From contig JAPFFF010000005.1 of the NCBI GenBank assembly GCA_039105265.1, positions 2,465,501-2,529,500 of the forward strand: a stretch of 64,000 nt of DNA, given 5' to 3'. The notes under the pieces are model-generated. The model did no database searches. It had not been told where the DNA came from and saw nothing but the letters and a program-made list of their open reading frames with translations. Made by a program: the position numbers and the translations under genes. Every line of letters starts with the position of its first letter. The stretch's first letter is position 1. The DNA is from Tritrichomonas musculus (Eukaryota; Parabasalia; Tritrichomonadida; Tritrichomonadidae). This document shows positions 37,533 through 46,335 of the stretch, one piece after another.

Positions 37533-39080
37533 TTAGATTTCTTCGTAATCACTATAATAAGAATATTCATAGTTAGGATTATTATCATTTATTTCTTCAT
37601 TAGCTTTTATGAGAGCTGTTGGAAGAGGTTCGTTATGATCGTTTTTAACTTCATTTAAATTAGAGCCATTTTGTGATTTAGAAAATTCAGGTATTTCTTT
37701 TTCAGATGCATTTTTATTTTCAAATTCGTCATTTTCACTTTGATATGTATCATTCAATGGTAAGTCAAGTACATGTTGAGATATTGAGAGTTCTAATTCG
37801 AAAGATTCAAAAACATCTAATGGGGATTGCGCTAAATGAATTGGTTTAATTTCGTCATCATCATAAAATGTGAAATCGACAGCAGTTTGAGTTGAAGAAG
37901 AAGCATTAGATTCAAATTTATCAATAGGCGTTTCGTGTCCTTTTATAAATCCATTGTGAATTCCATTTTCATAATTATCTAATTCATCCTGGCTGAGAAG
38001 ATCTTTTTGATCAACCCAAGTAATCGATATTTGTTCATTTGGCAAAACAGATTCGTAAAAAAGAGATGGAAGTATTTTCAATTTAACAGACCACTTTTTT
38101 TTTGTTTCATATTTATAGGTATTTTCAAAGTTATTAATAAGTTGATGCTTTCTTGATTTTGCATTAACTTTTCTACTGGCTACAGTTTTATTTTTATCAA
38201 TATTTCTTTTTGGACTTGATGTAAAGTTAAATTTGGCGTCGCATTGTATGGAATAAAGTTCTGGTTTTTGCCTATTTTTAGTTTCATGAGCATCCTTCTC
38301 ATAAATTGGGCCATTTACTACATCTGTTGATCCAAGGTAAAACGACTTACGGAATCTTGAGTTTAATCGCGATGCTATACCATCTTTTGAATTAGCATTT
38401 TTATTTTTTGGCTCACATGAAAATTCAACAAATTTCATTCCTTTTTTGACAGATACTTCAAATTTATCTTCTTCTATTTTCTGCTTGACTTTTGGATCAT
38501 CTAAATTTGCATATTGATATTTTGAGCAATCCATTTTTTTCTCTTGTGTTAAAAAGATACTCGGTGAATCTGTAAGTATAGATCCGTCTTCATCAATAAG
38601 AGGTTTAGATGAAAAATTTGGGGACATCATTCCTGAAGCAGATAAAGAAGTAGAATCAAATGATGCTGGATAATTATAAATTCCTCCTTTTGGTGATGAA
38701 GGATATATATTTGTTCTTATATTAAACTGAGGTCTTTGAGATTGATTTATTTGGCTAATATTCGGATAATAATCTTTTGAATAAATACAAGAATTTTTTC
38801 TTGAAGTAGGAAAGCTCGATATAGAACGTTTTTTCTTAAAATTACCTTTTGAAGATTTTGATGCTTGTATTTGACTATAACACATTTTTGAAATTGAATC
38901 TGCATATTCCCATTCTTTTTCTTTTTCTTTATGAGCAACAGAAAAATGATGAACAGGTTCAATATATGAAGTATTGATTGATGGCTTCATTTTTTTTAAT
39001 TTTTCGGTATGCTGAATATAGGATCTTGATTGATCAAGAAGGTCTAAGCGAGGAATTGAGCAGTTCTCTTTGCGGTGCAT
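37533..39080 (-). CDS. Disordered protein of unknown function
   Basis: 515 residues, rich in Ser, Asn, Lys and Asp/Glu, with few hydrophobic blocks; mostly predicted disordered. A possible ordered stretch lies around residues 320-365 (KKKWSVKLKILPSLFYESV, then EQISITWVDQKDLLSQDEL), which could be a short binding region. There is no signal peptide, membrane segment or recognised domain. Codon use is host-like and the frame is long, so it is a real gene. It diverges from the 182-residue gene with only 83 bp between the ATGs, suggesting co-regulation. The C-terminus is Tyr/Asp-rich (NYEYSYYSDYEEI). Confidence 0.75.
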   Translation of the reverse strand: MHRKENCSIPRLDLLDQSRSYIQHTEKLKKMKPSINTSYIEPVHHFSVAHKEKEKEWEYADSISKMCYSQIQASKSSKGNFKKKRSISSFPTSRKNSCIYSKDYYPNISQINQSQRPQFNIRTNIYPSSPKGGIYNYPASFDSTSLSASGMMSPNFSSKPLIDEDGSILTDSPSIFLTQEKKMDCSKYQYANLDDPKVKQKIEEDKFEVSVKKGMKFVEFSCEPKNKNANSKDGIASRLNSRFRKSFYLGSTDVVNGPIYEKDAHETKNRQKPELYSIQCDAKFNFTSSPKRNIDKNKTVASRKVNAKSRKHQLINNFENTYKYETKKKWSVKLKILPSLFYESVLPNEQISITWVDQKDLLSQDELDNYENGIHNGFIKGHETPIDKFESNASSSTQTAVDFTFYDDDEIKPIHLAQSPLDVFESFELELSISQHVLDLPLNDTYQSENDEFENKNASEKEIPEFSKSQNGSNLNEVKNDHNEPLPTALIKANEEINDNNPNYEYSYYSDYEEI

Positions 39081-39163
39081 TAAATCATATTTACCAATTT
39101 TTGAATTGAAATCGGTTATTTTGAACTTTTCATATTACAACCTTTTGATTACCTTTTTTATTA
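39081..39163. promoter_or_regulatory. Compact bidirectional promoter
   Basis: 83 bp separate two divergent ATGs. TTTTCATATTAC on the plus strand and TTTCAATTC on the minus strand are Initiator-like, and an AACCGAT Myb-type word lies between them (minus strand, near 39111-39117). Functional assignment is by motif only. Confidence 0.4.
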
Positions 39164-39712
39164 ATGTCTAGTTGGTTAGATAATATTGCAGCCCATGTTG
39201 CAGAAGAGGAAGAAGATTATGAATCGCAATCGCATATTAAAATACCACCTCAAGAAAACCAATCTCAAAATCAAACTTCAGAGCCCCCAAAACAACAAGA
39301 AAAAGCAGAGCAATCTCCACAAGAAAAAGTAGCACCATCTGAAAAAACAGAGATCGACCATAATAACGATGAAGAAAAAGAATCTCCAAAAGATTTAAAG
39401 CAAAATGTAGGTAAGAATGAACCAGATAACTCTAAAAAAGTTCAAGAATATACTGGTACAATTACAAAAGAAATGGTTGCATTTGATAAAGCGATTAATT
39501 CACTTCATAAAAGACAAGAATTCTATTATGCTGGATCAATGATTAGAACCAGATCAAGCGTTGATTCTGCTTTAGAAAAAACTTCAAGGCCAATTCAAAC
39601 AATTGGTGGGCTTGGAACAGTTTCCCTCAAAGCAAAAGAAAAGTACGACGCACTTCGGAAAAATATCATGTCACTTAAACCTCTTTGTAATGTTAATCCA
39701 AAATCAAAATAA
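39164..39712 (+). CDS. Small acidic/Gln-rich protein, unknown
   Basis: 182 residues. Residues 1-95 are acidic and Gln/Pro/Glu-rich (MSSWLDNIAAHVAEEEEDYE start), disordered; residues 95-180 look ordered and helical: TITKEMVAFDKAINSLHKRQ, EFYYAGSMIRTRSSVDSALE and a basic C-terminus. No family is recognised. It is tightly paired head to head with the 515-residue disordered gene. The start is clear: ATG at 39164 with an AT-rich leader containing TTTTCATATT. Confidence 0.7.
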   Translation: MSSWLDNIAAHVAEEEEDYESQSHIKIPPQENQSQNQTSEPPKQQEKAEQSPQEKVAPSEKTEIDHNNDEEKESPKDLKQNVGKNEPDNSKKVQEYTGTITKEMVAFDKAINSLHKRQEFYYAGSMIRTRSSVDSALEKTSRPIQTIGGLGTVSLKAKEKYDALRKNIMSLKPLCNVNPKSK

Positions 39713-39946
39713 TAAATTCATCTGTCGCATACGATATGATATAAATTAACGCAATTTTCATCTCATATTTATGCGTAATTATATGTTATTCTGTAAAAAT
39801 TGAGCCAGATTTATTTTTCCCATTAGGTATTTTCATTTTGTTAATAAATATTGTGATATTTTACAAATATTTTAATACTATGTATTTTTTTTATTTCAGA
39901 AATTCACAAATGAACAAATAAAGATTCAAATTTTTTTAATTCAATT

Positions 39947-40669
39947 ATGGATGATATGGATGATTCAAACTCACGTTATATAACTATTTTTGGGGTAACA
40001 AAAGAAAATTCGATCTATGTAAAAGAATTATTTTCGGATTATCATCCAATTTATCTCAGTTCAAATTATTATGATGTTGAAGGTTGGGAAAGTTCGTTGG
40101 AATGGGAAAGGATAATAAAAGATGAATCAAACGAATCTGAACCACAGAATCAAACAAATGTTGAATCTTTTCAAGGAAAATTTCATGAAAAAGAAAAATT
40201 TCCTACTCATTTTTTTGATAATATTGAAGCAAACGAAATTCAAGATGCAGTATCTTCTTCAATTGGCAACTGGATATATGCGCGTTTATCATTACAAGAT
40301 TTTGATGAAATTCAAAAAAAGCAATCAATATTTGTACTTAAAAACAAAGATGTTATTTATTGTATGAATGGTATATATCAAAGTGAAGAAGGTTATTCAG
40401 ATTTTCAAACAAAAGAAGATAAACTCAAAATTCAAATTGAAAAAACTGAACCGAACATTTACAAAATGCCAAAAATGAAAAATTTGTCAAATCTTACCTT
40501 CGAAGGTAAAACTTTTAGCATTAAATTTAATGAATTTATTGTTGGTAATTACATGATAAATAGTGAAGATGAAGTCCGCAAGGATGACAATCTAGGTTCA
40601 ATAGAATATATATTAATTGTAGCATTAATCATATTTTTCATTATTTTTATTTATAAGTTATCAAAATAA
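39947..40669 (+). CDS. Nup53/Nup35-like nucleoporin with C-terminal membrane anchor
   Basis: 240 residues. RYITIFGVTKENSIYVKELF (10-29) matches the first strand and helix of the atypical RRM (MPPN domain) of Nup35/Nup53, whose vertebrate form begins WVTVFGF-P. The second half of that domain is seen at residues 106-142: GNWIYARLSLQDFDEIQ and a strand plus NKDVIYCMNGIY, corresponding to NWMHIRY...ARKALSK-DGRI. About 70 residues, acidic and Asn/Ser-rich, are inserted between these halves. The C-terminus (about 219-237, IEYILIVALIIFFIIFIYK) is a hydrophobic membrane segment ending in Ser-Lys. Fungal and animal Nup53 binds the nuclear membrane with an amphipathic C-terminal helix; here a true tail anchor appears to replace it. 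It would act at the nuclear pore. The homology is remote and needs structure-based confirmation. Confidence 0.6.
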   Translation: MDDMDDSNSRYITIFGVTKENSIYVKELFSDYHPIYLSSNYYDVEGWESSLEWERIIKDESNESEPQNQTNVESFQGKFHEKEKFPTHFFDNIEANEIQDAVSSSIGNWIYARLSLQDFDEIQKKQSIFVLKNKDVIYCMNGIYQSEEGYSDFQTKEDKLKIQIEKTEPNIYKMPKMKNLSNLTFEGKTFSIKFNEFIVGNYMINSEDEVRKDDNLGSIEYILIVALIIFFIIFIYKLSK

Positions 40670-41006
40670 ATTTATTTTATTATATAAATTATATTATATA
40701 TAATTTCTATTTGCCCTGTTAATTTTATATATAACTATTGATATGTACAAATAATTATTATGTTTATTAAATATAAATGAATTTTTTATAACTGCAAATA
40801 TTTGATCAAGAAAAAGATTCAGTACAACAATCTTTTCTAGATATATTAAAATGAGTATAGCATAGTAATAAATAATAATAAATTAATGAAAATAAAGAAG
40901 AATTCTGATAAAAATTTACTAATAAATAATAATAAATTAATGAAAGTAAAGAAGAATTCTGATAAAAATTTACAAACAATATATGCACAGAGTAACATGA
41001 AAAATG
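40670..41006. other. Intergenic region between convergent genes
   Basis: AT-rich 3' flanks; the only structure is a 54-bp tandem duplication at 40866-40973. Confidence 0.5.
40866..40973 (+). repeat. Two-copy tandem repeat, 54-bp unit
   Basis: Units start at 40866 and 40920 (TAATAAATAATAATAAATTA...) and include GAATTCTGATAAAAATTTAC; one substitution distinguishes them. Confidence 0.85.
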
Positions 41007-42977
41007 CTATATGTGCAAATTTGTATCTGATTTGGATAAATTATAGAAAAAGGTACATTTGGGTACAGACATTCTCATCGTAGATCTTTTTTGCTTTGGT
41101 ATTTGCATTGTTGGAATCAAAAATTTAGGTGTTGGCTTGAAAACAATATTTTTAACTGGTTCAATTTGGTTAAAGGATGAAGGTAGAAATCTTGAAATCA
41201 TAAAATTATCTTTTTTATCATTGCTAAATGTTTTGTTTATCTCTTCTTGCTTATTTTTCTGTTCAATGTCATTAGCAAATAAATTATTCATTGATGCAAA
41301 ATTAGTAATTGTCATCCATATTTCTTTGTTTCTTCTCTCCTTTTTCAAATCATGATTATGAATAAAGAAGAAATTATTTTCAACACCTGCTTTAATGATT
41401 TGAGAAGCATCATTATCATTTTCTTTGTTTATAATAGGTTTTGATTGAGATCTATTTATAGTTCTATTATTACCATTTTTTGGTTGATGATTTTCAGCTA
41501 CTTTTTGTTTATTTTTAAACAATGATTCGCATCTGGTGAATTCAGAATTATTCAAAGATGACATTGCTCGGATTGCATTTATGCATTTGTTTTTAATAAT
41601 TTTATCTGTGTATGATAATGAAATGATAGCTATTGGTTCATACAATTTGTCAATTGCAACAGACGAATTAGTAGTTATCCATGCGCTATATCCTTCTATA
41701 ACAAAAATATTGACTATTGTATCAATTAATTTAAATTGTTGTGAATACAAAAGATCTCTTAAAAAAGAAAAGAAGTTTGAAGATATCTTTTCAAAAAACC
41801 GTTGTTCTAATGTTGATGCAACGCTGATAAGCAGATCAACAAAAACAACCTGTTTGGTGTTGTTTTGGTGTGGCCATAACTTTTGCAGTTTTCTAAGAGT
41901 TAAAAATATTATATCTCGATCTGTTCGAATCATAAGTAAAAATACATTTTTGATATGTGGAAATGAGATGGTCAAATATTTATAGCTCATTAACGGAATC
42001 ACTGCTTCAAAGAAAACAGCTTGAATATCATCTTTCATGCTATCATAGTATTTGAATATTAAATGTGAGAAGAGAGCCATCAACGGCATTAAACAATATG
42101 GATTATATAAACCTTCATTTAAAAAGAACATCGCATTTCTGATCAAAGGTAATATAAATGCTCGTCTTTTTTCGTATATATCTATATATTTTTTGATAAA
42201 AACAACCAATTGGAGCCTTTCATTTGCATCTGGGAGCTGAAAATGGCATATTGCATTTTTGATGAAATTGATATTAAAGTATTCAGATTCTGGAAAAAGT
42301 TGGATAAATTGAATGAGAATTTGATAGCAAATAGACCGATGTGGCCATGAGGGATCTGTAGATGGGGGCGGGAGTTCAGCTAATTGTGAAAAGGTTGGAA
42401 ATTTTGGGTCATTACTAAAAATATTTTTTTCTAGCATCTGAAAAATTGCTCTTCTGTGAAAAGGATTAAGCTGAGCTGCAGAGTTTGGGGTTTCAAAAAG
42501 TGTAGCAAATTGATTTAATGTTTCTGTTTTAAAATCTCTTTGTTCAACTTTATCAGTGCTATTAAAACTGAACATATATGAGCAAAGCTCCAATTTTTTT
42601 TGTAAAATAATCTCAAATGATGGATTGCAAAAGTCATTAAGAGAGCATTTTTGTGATTCTTCTATGATGCTGTCTAAGTCGAGTGAAGATACTTCATTTA
42701 AAAAATAAAATTGATGTAATGATATTTCGCTTGAAGAAAAATCAATTTTTGGGTTTCCCTTAAAAGTTGGTGAAAAATTGCTATTACTTGGTATCATAGA
42801 ATTGCTTGCTGAAATGCCGTTATTTATTTGTGAAAAGTCGGGTTGGGATAATGGTGTTAATGAAAAAGAACGAGCTCGAAGTGAGTGGTATGGACGCTTA
42901 ATATATGATACAACACCTTTAAATGGAGATGGTGAAAAGTTTGGAATTTTGCATGAGCCTGCTTTGTGAGGCTGCAT
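41007..42977 (-). CDS. PP2A regulatory subunit B56 (B')
   Basis: 656 residues. The middle (about 110-480) is the HEAT-like B56 repeat domain: SWPHRSICYQILIQFIQLFP, LPDANERLQLVVFIKKYIDI (compare the B56 DPRERDFLKT segment), EKRRAFILPLIRNAMFFL, FFEAVIPLMSYKYL, FLTLRKLQKLWPHQN-NTKQVVF (compare LLKYWPKTHSPKEVMFL). B56 proteins select substrates and localise the PP2A catalytic core. The N-terminal ~95 residues and C-terminal ~170 residues are divergent, basic or Asn-rich extensions. The family match covers all repeats in order. The ATG at 42977 gives MQPHKAGSCKIPNFSPSPF. It is convergent with the nucleoporin-like gene. Confidence 0.85.
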   Translation of the reverse strand: MQPHKAGSCKIPNFSPSPFKGVVSYIKRPYHSLRARSFSLTPLSQPDFSQINNGISASNSMIPSNSNFSPTFKGNPKIDFSSSEISLHQFYFLNEVSSLDLDSIIEESQKCSLNDFCNPSFEIILQKKLELCSYMFSFNSTDKVEQRDFKTETLNQFATLFETPNSAAQLNPFHRRAIFQMLEKNIFSNDPKFPTFSQLAELPPPSTDPSWPHRSICYQILIQFIQLFPESEYFNINFIKNAICHFQLPDANERLQLVVFIKKYIDIYEKRRAFILPLIRNAMFFLNEGLYNPYCLMPLMALFSHLIFKYYDSMKDDIQAVFFEAVIPLMSYKYLTISFPHIKNVFLLMIRTDRDIIFLTLRKLQKLWPHQNNTKQVVFVDLLISVASTLEQRFFEKISSNFFSFLRDLLYSQQFKLIDTIVNIFVIEGYSAWITTNSSVAIDKLYEPIAIISLSYTDKIIKNKCINAIRAMSSLNNSEFTRCESLFKNKQKVAENHQPKNGNNRTINRSQSKPIINKENDNDASQIIKAGVENNFFFIHNHDLKKERRNKEIWMTITNFASMNNLFANDIEQKNKQEEINKTFSNDKKDNFMISRFLPSSFNQIEPVKNIVFKPTPKFLIPTMQIPKQKRSTMRMSVPKCTFFYNLSKSDTNLHI

Positions 42978-43978
42978 TTTAAGATAAATATTTTGAAAAA
43001 AAAATTGAGAAAATTCATTAATAACGTGCTTTCATTTTATCCATACCATTTCAATAGATCCATACAACTAAATTTATTTGGTGTTATTTTTCTACAATTT
43101 AATTATTTTATTAAATATTTAATAATAAATTATATAAAAATTATCATTATAAATTATAAGTTTTGTTAAATATTATTAGTTTTACTTTTTTGATTTGGAG
43201 ATATTAGTAAAATAATGAAAATTAAAAAATTTCTGATAAAAATATTTCTGATCATATTTGGTTTTCTTATTGGTAAAAAACGATCAAACTATTGCCAATT
43301 TATGCTAGATTGACCTTGCTCTGGATCTAATGAAATGCTATGGATCTATTGAAAGCACGTTATGGTAAATCATCACAGCATTTAAATTTTAAAAGAAATT
43401 TACCTTTTTAAAAATATGTTTTTATTGAATTTTTCATTATATTATTTTAAGTAATCATGTATTTATTTGTTTAATGATATGATTAAATATATTTATCATA
43501 AATATATTAAAATATTTTTCTGAAAATTTTAAATTAATTAAAAAAAAATTCAAAAGATAAAATTTAAAAATAATAAAAAAAATAATTAAATCAAAAATTC
43601 AAAATATTTTTGTTCAATTTTTTACATCATTTTTTTTTTAGTTTTTCAGTCTAATATACTATTTTTGGAAGATAGTTTTTTGCTATTTTATAACTTTTTC
43701 ATAAAAAATGAAAAGTCAAACTTTTTCTAATAAAATTGAAATTAAAGTTTTTCTGAACTCTCTGTTGGTTTTCAAGTTTGAATGTTGTCCTCAATTTTTT
43801 TTTCAATTTTTTGAAGCTAGAAGATTTTAAATCTTCTTATTTTCAAAATAATATTCCTATGGTCTAGTATTATATGAATATGTGATTCTCTATTCTTCTT
43901 TTTCTATAGAAAAATTGCTACTTTAGTAATCAGATGATTTACTTCTGGTACATAAAGAAAATGAACAAAAAATTGGAC

Positions 43979-44352
43979 AATCGTTTTTTTCTACGCCACT
44001 TTTTGAATGGTTTCTATCTAATGGAAAGTGAAAAACCGCCATCTTAAGGTGATATTTAACTTACTCTGTTAAGAAAATTAACTAAAAAAATCGTAAATTT
44101 AAATTTTTCCTTAAAATTTTAACTATTTGCTTTTTTTGATATAATTTTTTTTTATTTTTACATAATTTTTCAGGAATATACACACCAGTGATCACCACAG
44201 GGCTGTGCGAAGCCCAATCAGGTTCCTTGAATTGCTAGATGAATCGGGAAGCTATTTGAACAAAATATTTATGCATAATTAAGCAAAAATTGAATAAAAA
44301 AGTATTCAAAAAGTTTAAAAGTTTTCAAAAAGTGACGTAGAAAAATACGATT
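43979..44352. repeat. 374-bp foldback with 29-bp inverted arms
   Basis: AATCGTTTTTTTCTACGCCA... at 43979-44007 pairs with 44324-44352 at 27 of 29 positions. No convincing target duplication is seen outside, so it may be a decayed MITE or a foldback structure. Confidence 0.5.
44172..44283 (+). other. GC-richer patch, possible coding or RNA remnant
   Basis: A 36-codon open run ending in TAA reads protein-like (HTSDHHRAVRSPIRFLELL then DESGSYLNKIFMHN). The same DNA contains a GGGCT-GTGCGA-AGCCC hairpin. It lies within the foldback at 43979-44352. Either a gene fragment or a structured RNA is possible; neither is established. Confidence 0.25.
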
Positions 44353-44810
44353 CACCCAAAAAATAATTCATTTATATTTGCAATCGAACAGAATTTATCA
44401 CTAATATTAGTTAATTTCTGGAATTATTTGAATATGCTCCAAATAAATTGTTTATTTAAAAATAATAATAATAATAAAATTTGATCCATATTATAATAAA
44501 ATAAAAATTGAATGCTTTTTATGTAAAAAAAAACATTTTGAAAAAATTTACGTTATATTGACCTAAACCGTTATTCTATTGAAAATATATTCTCAATAAA
44601 TTACCGATATTTGATTATTATGTGATAAAATCAAATTTAAATATTTGCATAAATTTTTCATTTTCTTGTGTATTTATATAAAAAATAAATATAATCAATA
44701 AGTGTGCATATATTATATTAAAAAATAGTTAATAATGTTATGGATAATTACTAAGATACTTATTGATTAAATATAAGTGATCTGGTGATATGAAGTGAAA
44801 CGCTAAAAAA

Positions 44811-44821
44811 TCAATTATAAA
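44811..44821 (+). promoter_or_regulatory. Initiator-like element of the rubrerythrin gene
   Basis: TCAATTATAAA lies directly before the ATG at 44822, at the spacing typical of trichomonad Initiators and their very short leaders. The fourth base is A rather than the pyrimidine of the T. vaginalis consensus. Confidence 0.4.
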
Positions 44822-45400
44822 ATGAAGTTAAAAGGAACCAAAACCGAGGTAAATCTTGCAACCGCCTTTGCTGGAGAATGCATGGCACGAACACGCTATA
44901 CATTCTTTGCGAGCAAAGCAAAAAAAGAAGGCTATGAGCAAATCTCTGAATTATTCATTGAAACAGCTGAAAATGAAAGAGAACATGCAAAAATGTTTCT
45001 TAAATTCCTTCAAAGTGATGGATCAACTGTTCCAGTTTCATTGAATATTCCTAATTTTTCAATTTCTACAACACTTGATAATTTGAATTTTGCAGCTGGT
45101 GGTGAACATGATGAATGGTCCAATATATATCCTTCAATGGCAAAAGTAGCTGAATCTGAAGGTTTCCCTGAAATTGCAGCTGCATATAGAAAGATTGCAT
45201 CCGTTGAAAAGGCTCATGAAGAACGTTACAGGCTCCTTGCTAAGCAGGTTCAAGAAAAAACTGTTTTCAAGAGGACATCAGAAAGACTTTGGAAATGCAG
45301 AAATTGTGGATATGTATTTCAAGGTCTTGAAGCTCCTGGCAAATGCCCACTTTGTGGTCATCCACAATCATTCTTCCAAATCAAAGAACAACTTGAATAA
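44822..45400 (+). CDS. Rubrerythrin
   Basis: 192 residues. An N-terminal ferritin-like diiron domain (1-145) carries Glu19 in [11 protein letters not shown], the EREHA motif (52-56) and a second iron-binding helix with EKAHEERY (129-136), which together supply the Glu/His ligands. The C-terminal rubredoxin domain binds one iron with four Cys: WKCRNCGY (159, 162) and KCPLCGH (175, 178). This is the standard two-domain form at the standard length (about 190). It reduces hydrogen peroxide using electrons from NAD(P)H-linked or rubredoxin-type donors, protecting an oxygen-sensitive cell; in trichomonads such proteins are cytosolic or hydrogenosomal. No clear hydrogenosomal presequence is visible (starts [11 protein letters not shown]), so cytosol is favoured. 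Likely of prokaryotic origin. Confidence 0.95.
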   Translation: MKLKGTKTEVNLATAFAGECMARTRYTFFASKAKKEGYEQISELFIETAENEREHAKMFLKFLQSDGSTVPVSLNIPNFSISTTLDNLNFAAGGEHDEWSNIYPSMAKVAESEGFPEIAAAYRKIASVEKAHEERYRLLAKQVQEKTVFKRTSERLWKCRNCGYVFQGLEAPGKCPLCGHPQSFFQIKEQLE

Positions 45401-45497
45401 AAGCATAACATTCATTTTTTTTTTATGATTAGTCATCCTCTTCAAATATTAGAACAAGCAGCTTAAAAAATTAATAATCATTAATATTCATAAGTAA

Positions 45498-46049
45498 TTA
45501 CAATTTAACTATTAAAACAATTATTAATATTATAATCCCATAAAATATTAAAAATGGAATCCACGTGCTTAGAAAGCGACAAATAGAAATTGATCTTCCT
45601 TTTAAGAAAATACCCCACGCTATTTTAATTGTTGCTCCTGTAGACCAATTTTTAAAGCAGCAAAGAGGACGAAAATTAGCATGATCTAAGACAGATGCCA
45701 CAAAAAAGTGGCAATTCGAGCATAAGATATCATATGGTACTCCTTTAAATTGATTTGCAACTTCATTTATTGCATTATCCAGAGTTGCAGGATCAATTGG
45801 AATTACCCATTTTTGGCTTGGATCGCCAAAAAGCATATTTCCTTTGCCAACATAATAAGTTCCTTGAAAGTCATGAACACAGCCATGAGAGTCACAAATC
45901 CCAACATGACCAAATAAAGGGATTATCCATGTAAGCATAGGAATTTGAGTCCAAACAATGCAGCAAGAAAGCCTGGGATCATTACTTGGTGAAATTAGTT
46001 GCTGAGATTGATTGTCTATATTAATCGAATCATTATCATATATACTCAT
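45498..46049 (-). CDS. TMEM222 / RTE1-family membrane protein (DUF778)
   Basis: 183 residues. The conserved core reads CCIVWTQIPMLTWIIPLFGH, GICDSHGCVHDFQGTYYVG, NMLFGDPSQKWVIP, YDILCSNCHFFVASVLDH, as in human TMEM222 and plant RTE1 (PF05608). Conserved His and Cys residues of the family (GHVGIC, SNCH) are retained. A C-terminal hydrophobic segment (about 163-182, FLIFYGIIILIIVLIVKL) is membrane-spanning; an additional hydrophobic stretch lies near the conserved start. In plants RTE1 acts at Golgi/ER membranes on ethylene receptors; the general eukaryotic function is unknown. The leader TTCAAATATAA directly precedes the ATG. It is convergent with the rubrerythrin gene, 97 bp apart. Confidence 0.88.
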   Translation of the reverse strand: MSIYDNDSINIDNQSQQLISPSNDPRLSCCIVWTQIPMLTWIIPLFGHVGICDSHGCVHDFQGTYYVGKGNMLFGDPSQKWVIPIDPATLDNAINEVANQFKGVPYDILCSNCHFFVASVLDHANFRPLCCFKNWSTGATIKIAWGIFLKGRSISICRFLSTWIPFLIFYGIIILIIVLIVKL

Positions 46050-46335
46050 TTATATTTGAATTTACAATACTGTTAATTTTATGAAACATTTTATATATAA
46101 TGTAGTATTTAAATTATTATTTTTATTATTAATCATAATATGTGCAAAAAAAAAATGATTAATATGCAAATAAGCATAACATCTACTAAGATATGGATAT
46201 AGTAATATTTTAAAAGAATATAGAAAATTGAATGCTAATAAAAAAAAATCTAATGATAATAAAAAATGTATTTTATCTCTTTTAAATAACCTTTTATTTT
46301 AAAGTAACATAATAATCTTTACACAAATCAATTTT

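Larger units (their letters stand above)
42978..44821. other. AT-rich intergenic region, 1.8 kb
   Basis: No intact gene. It contains a pair of 29-bp inverted arms (43979-44007 and 44324-44352) enclosing a GC-richer patch at about 44172-44283. An open frame at 42966-43169 (plus) overlaps the 5' end of the B56 gene in antisense and is not supported. Confidence 0.5.

Noticed and set aside
44184-44270. U4 snRNA gene
   Set aside because: Only scattered words resemble U4; the kink-turn, the Sm site and the U6-pairing region cannot be laid out convincingly.
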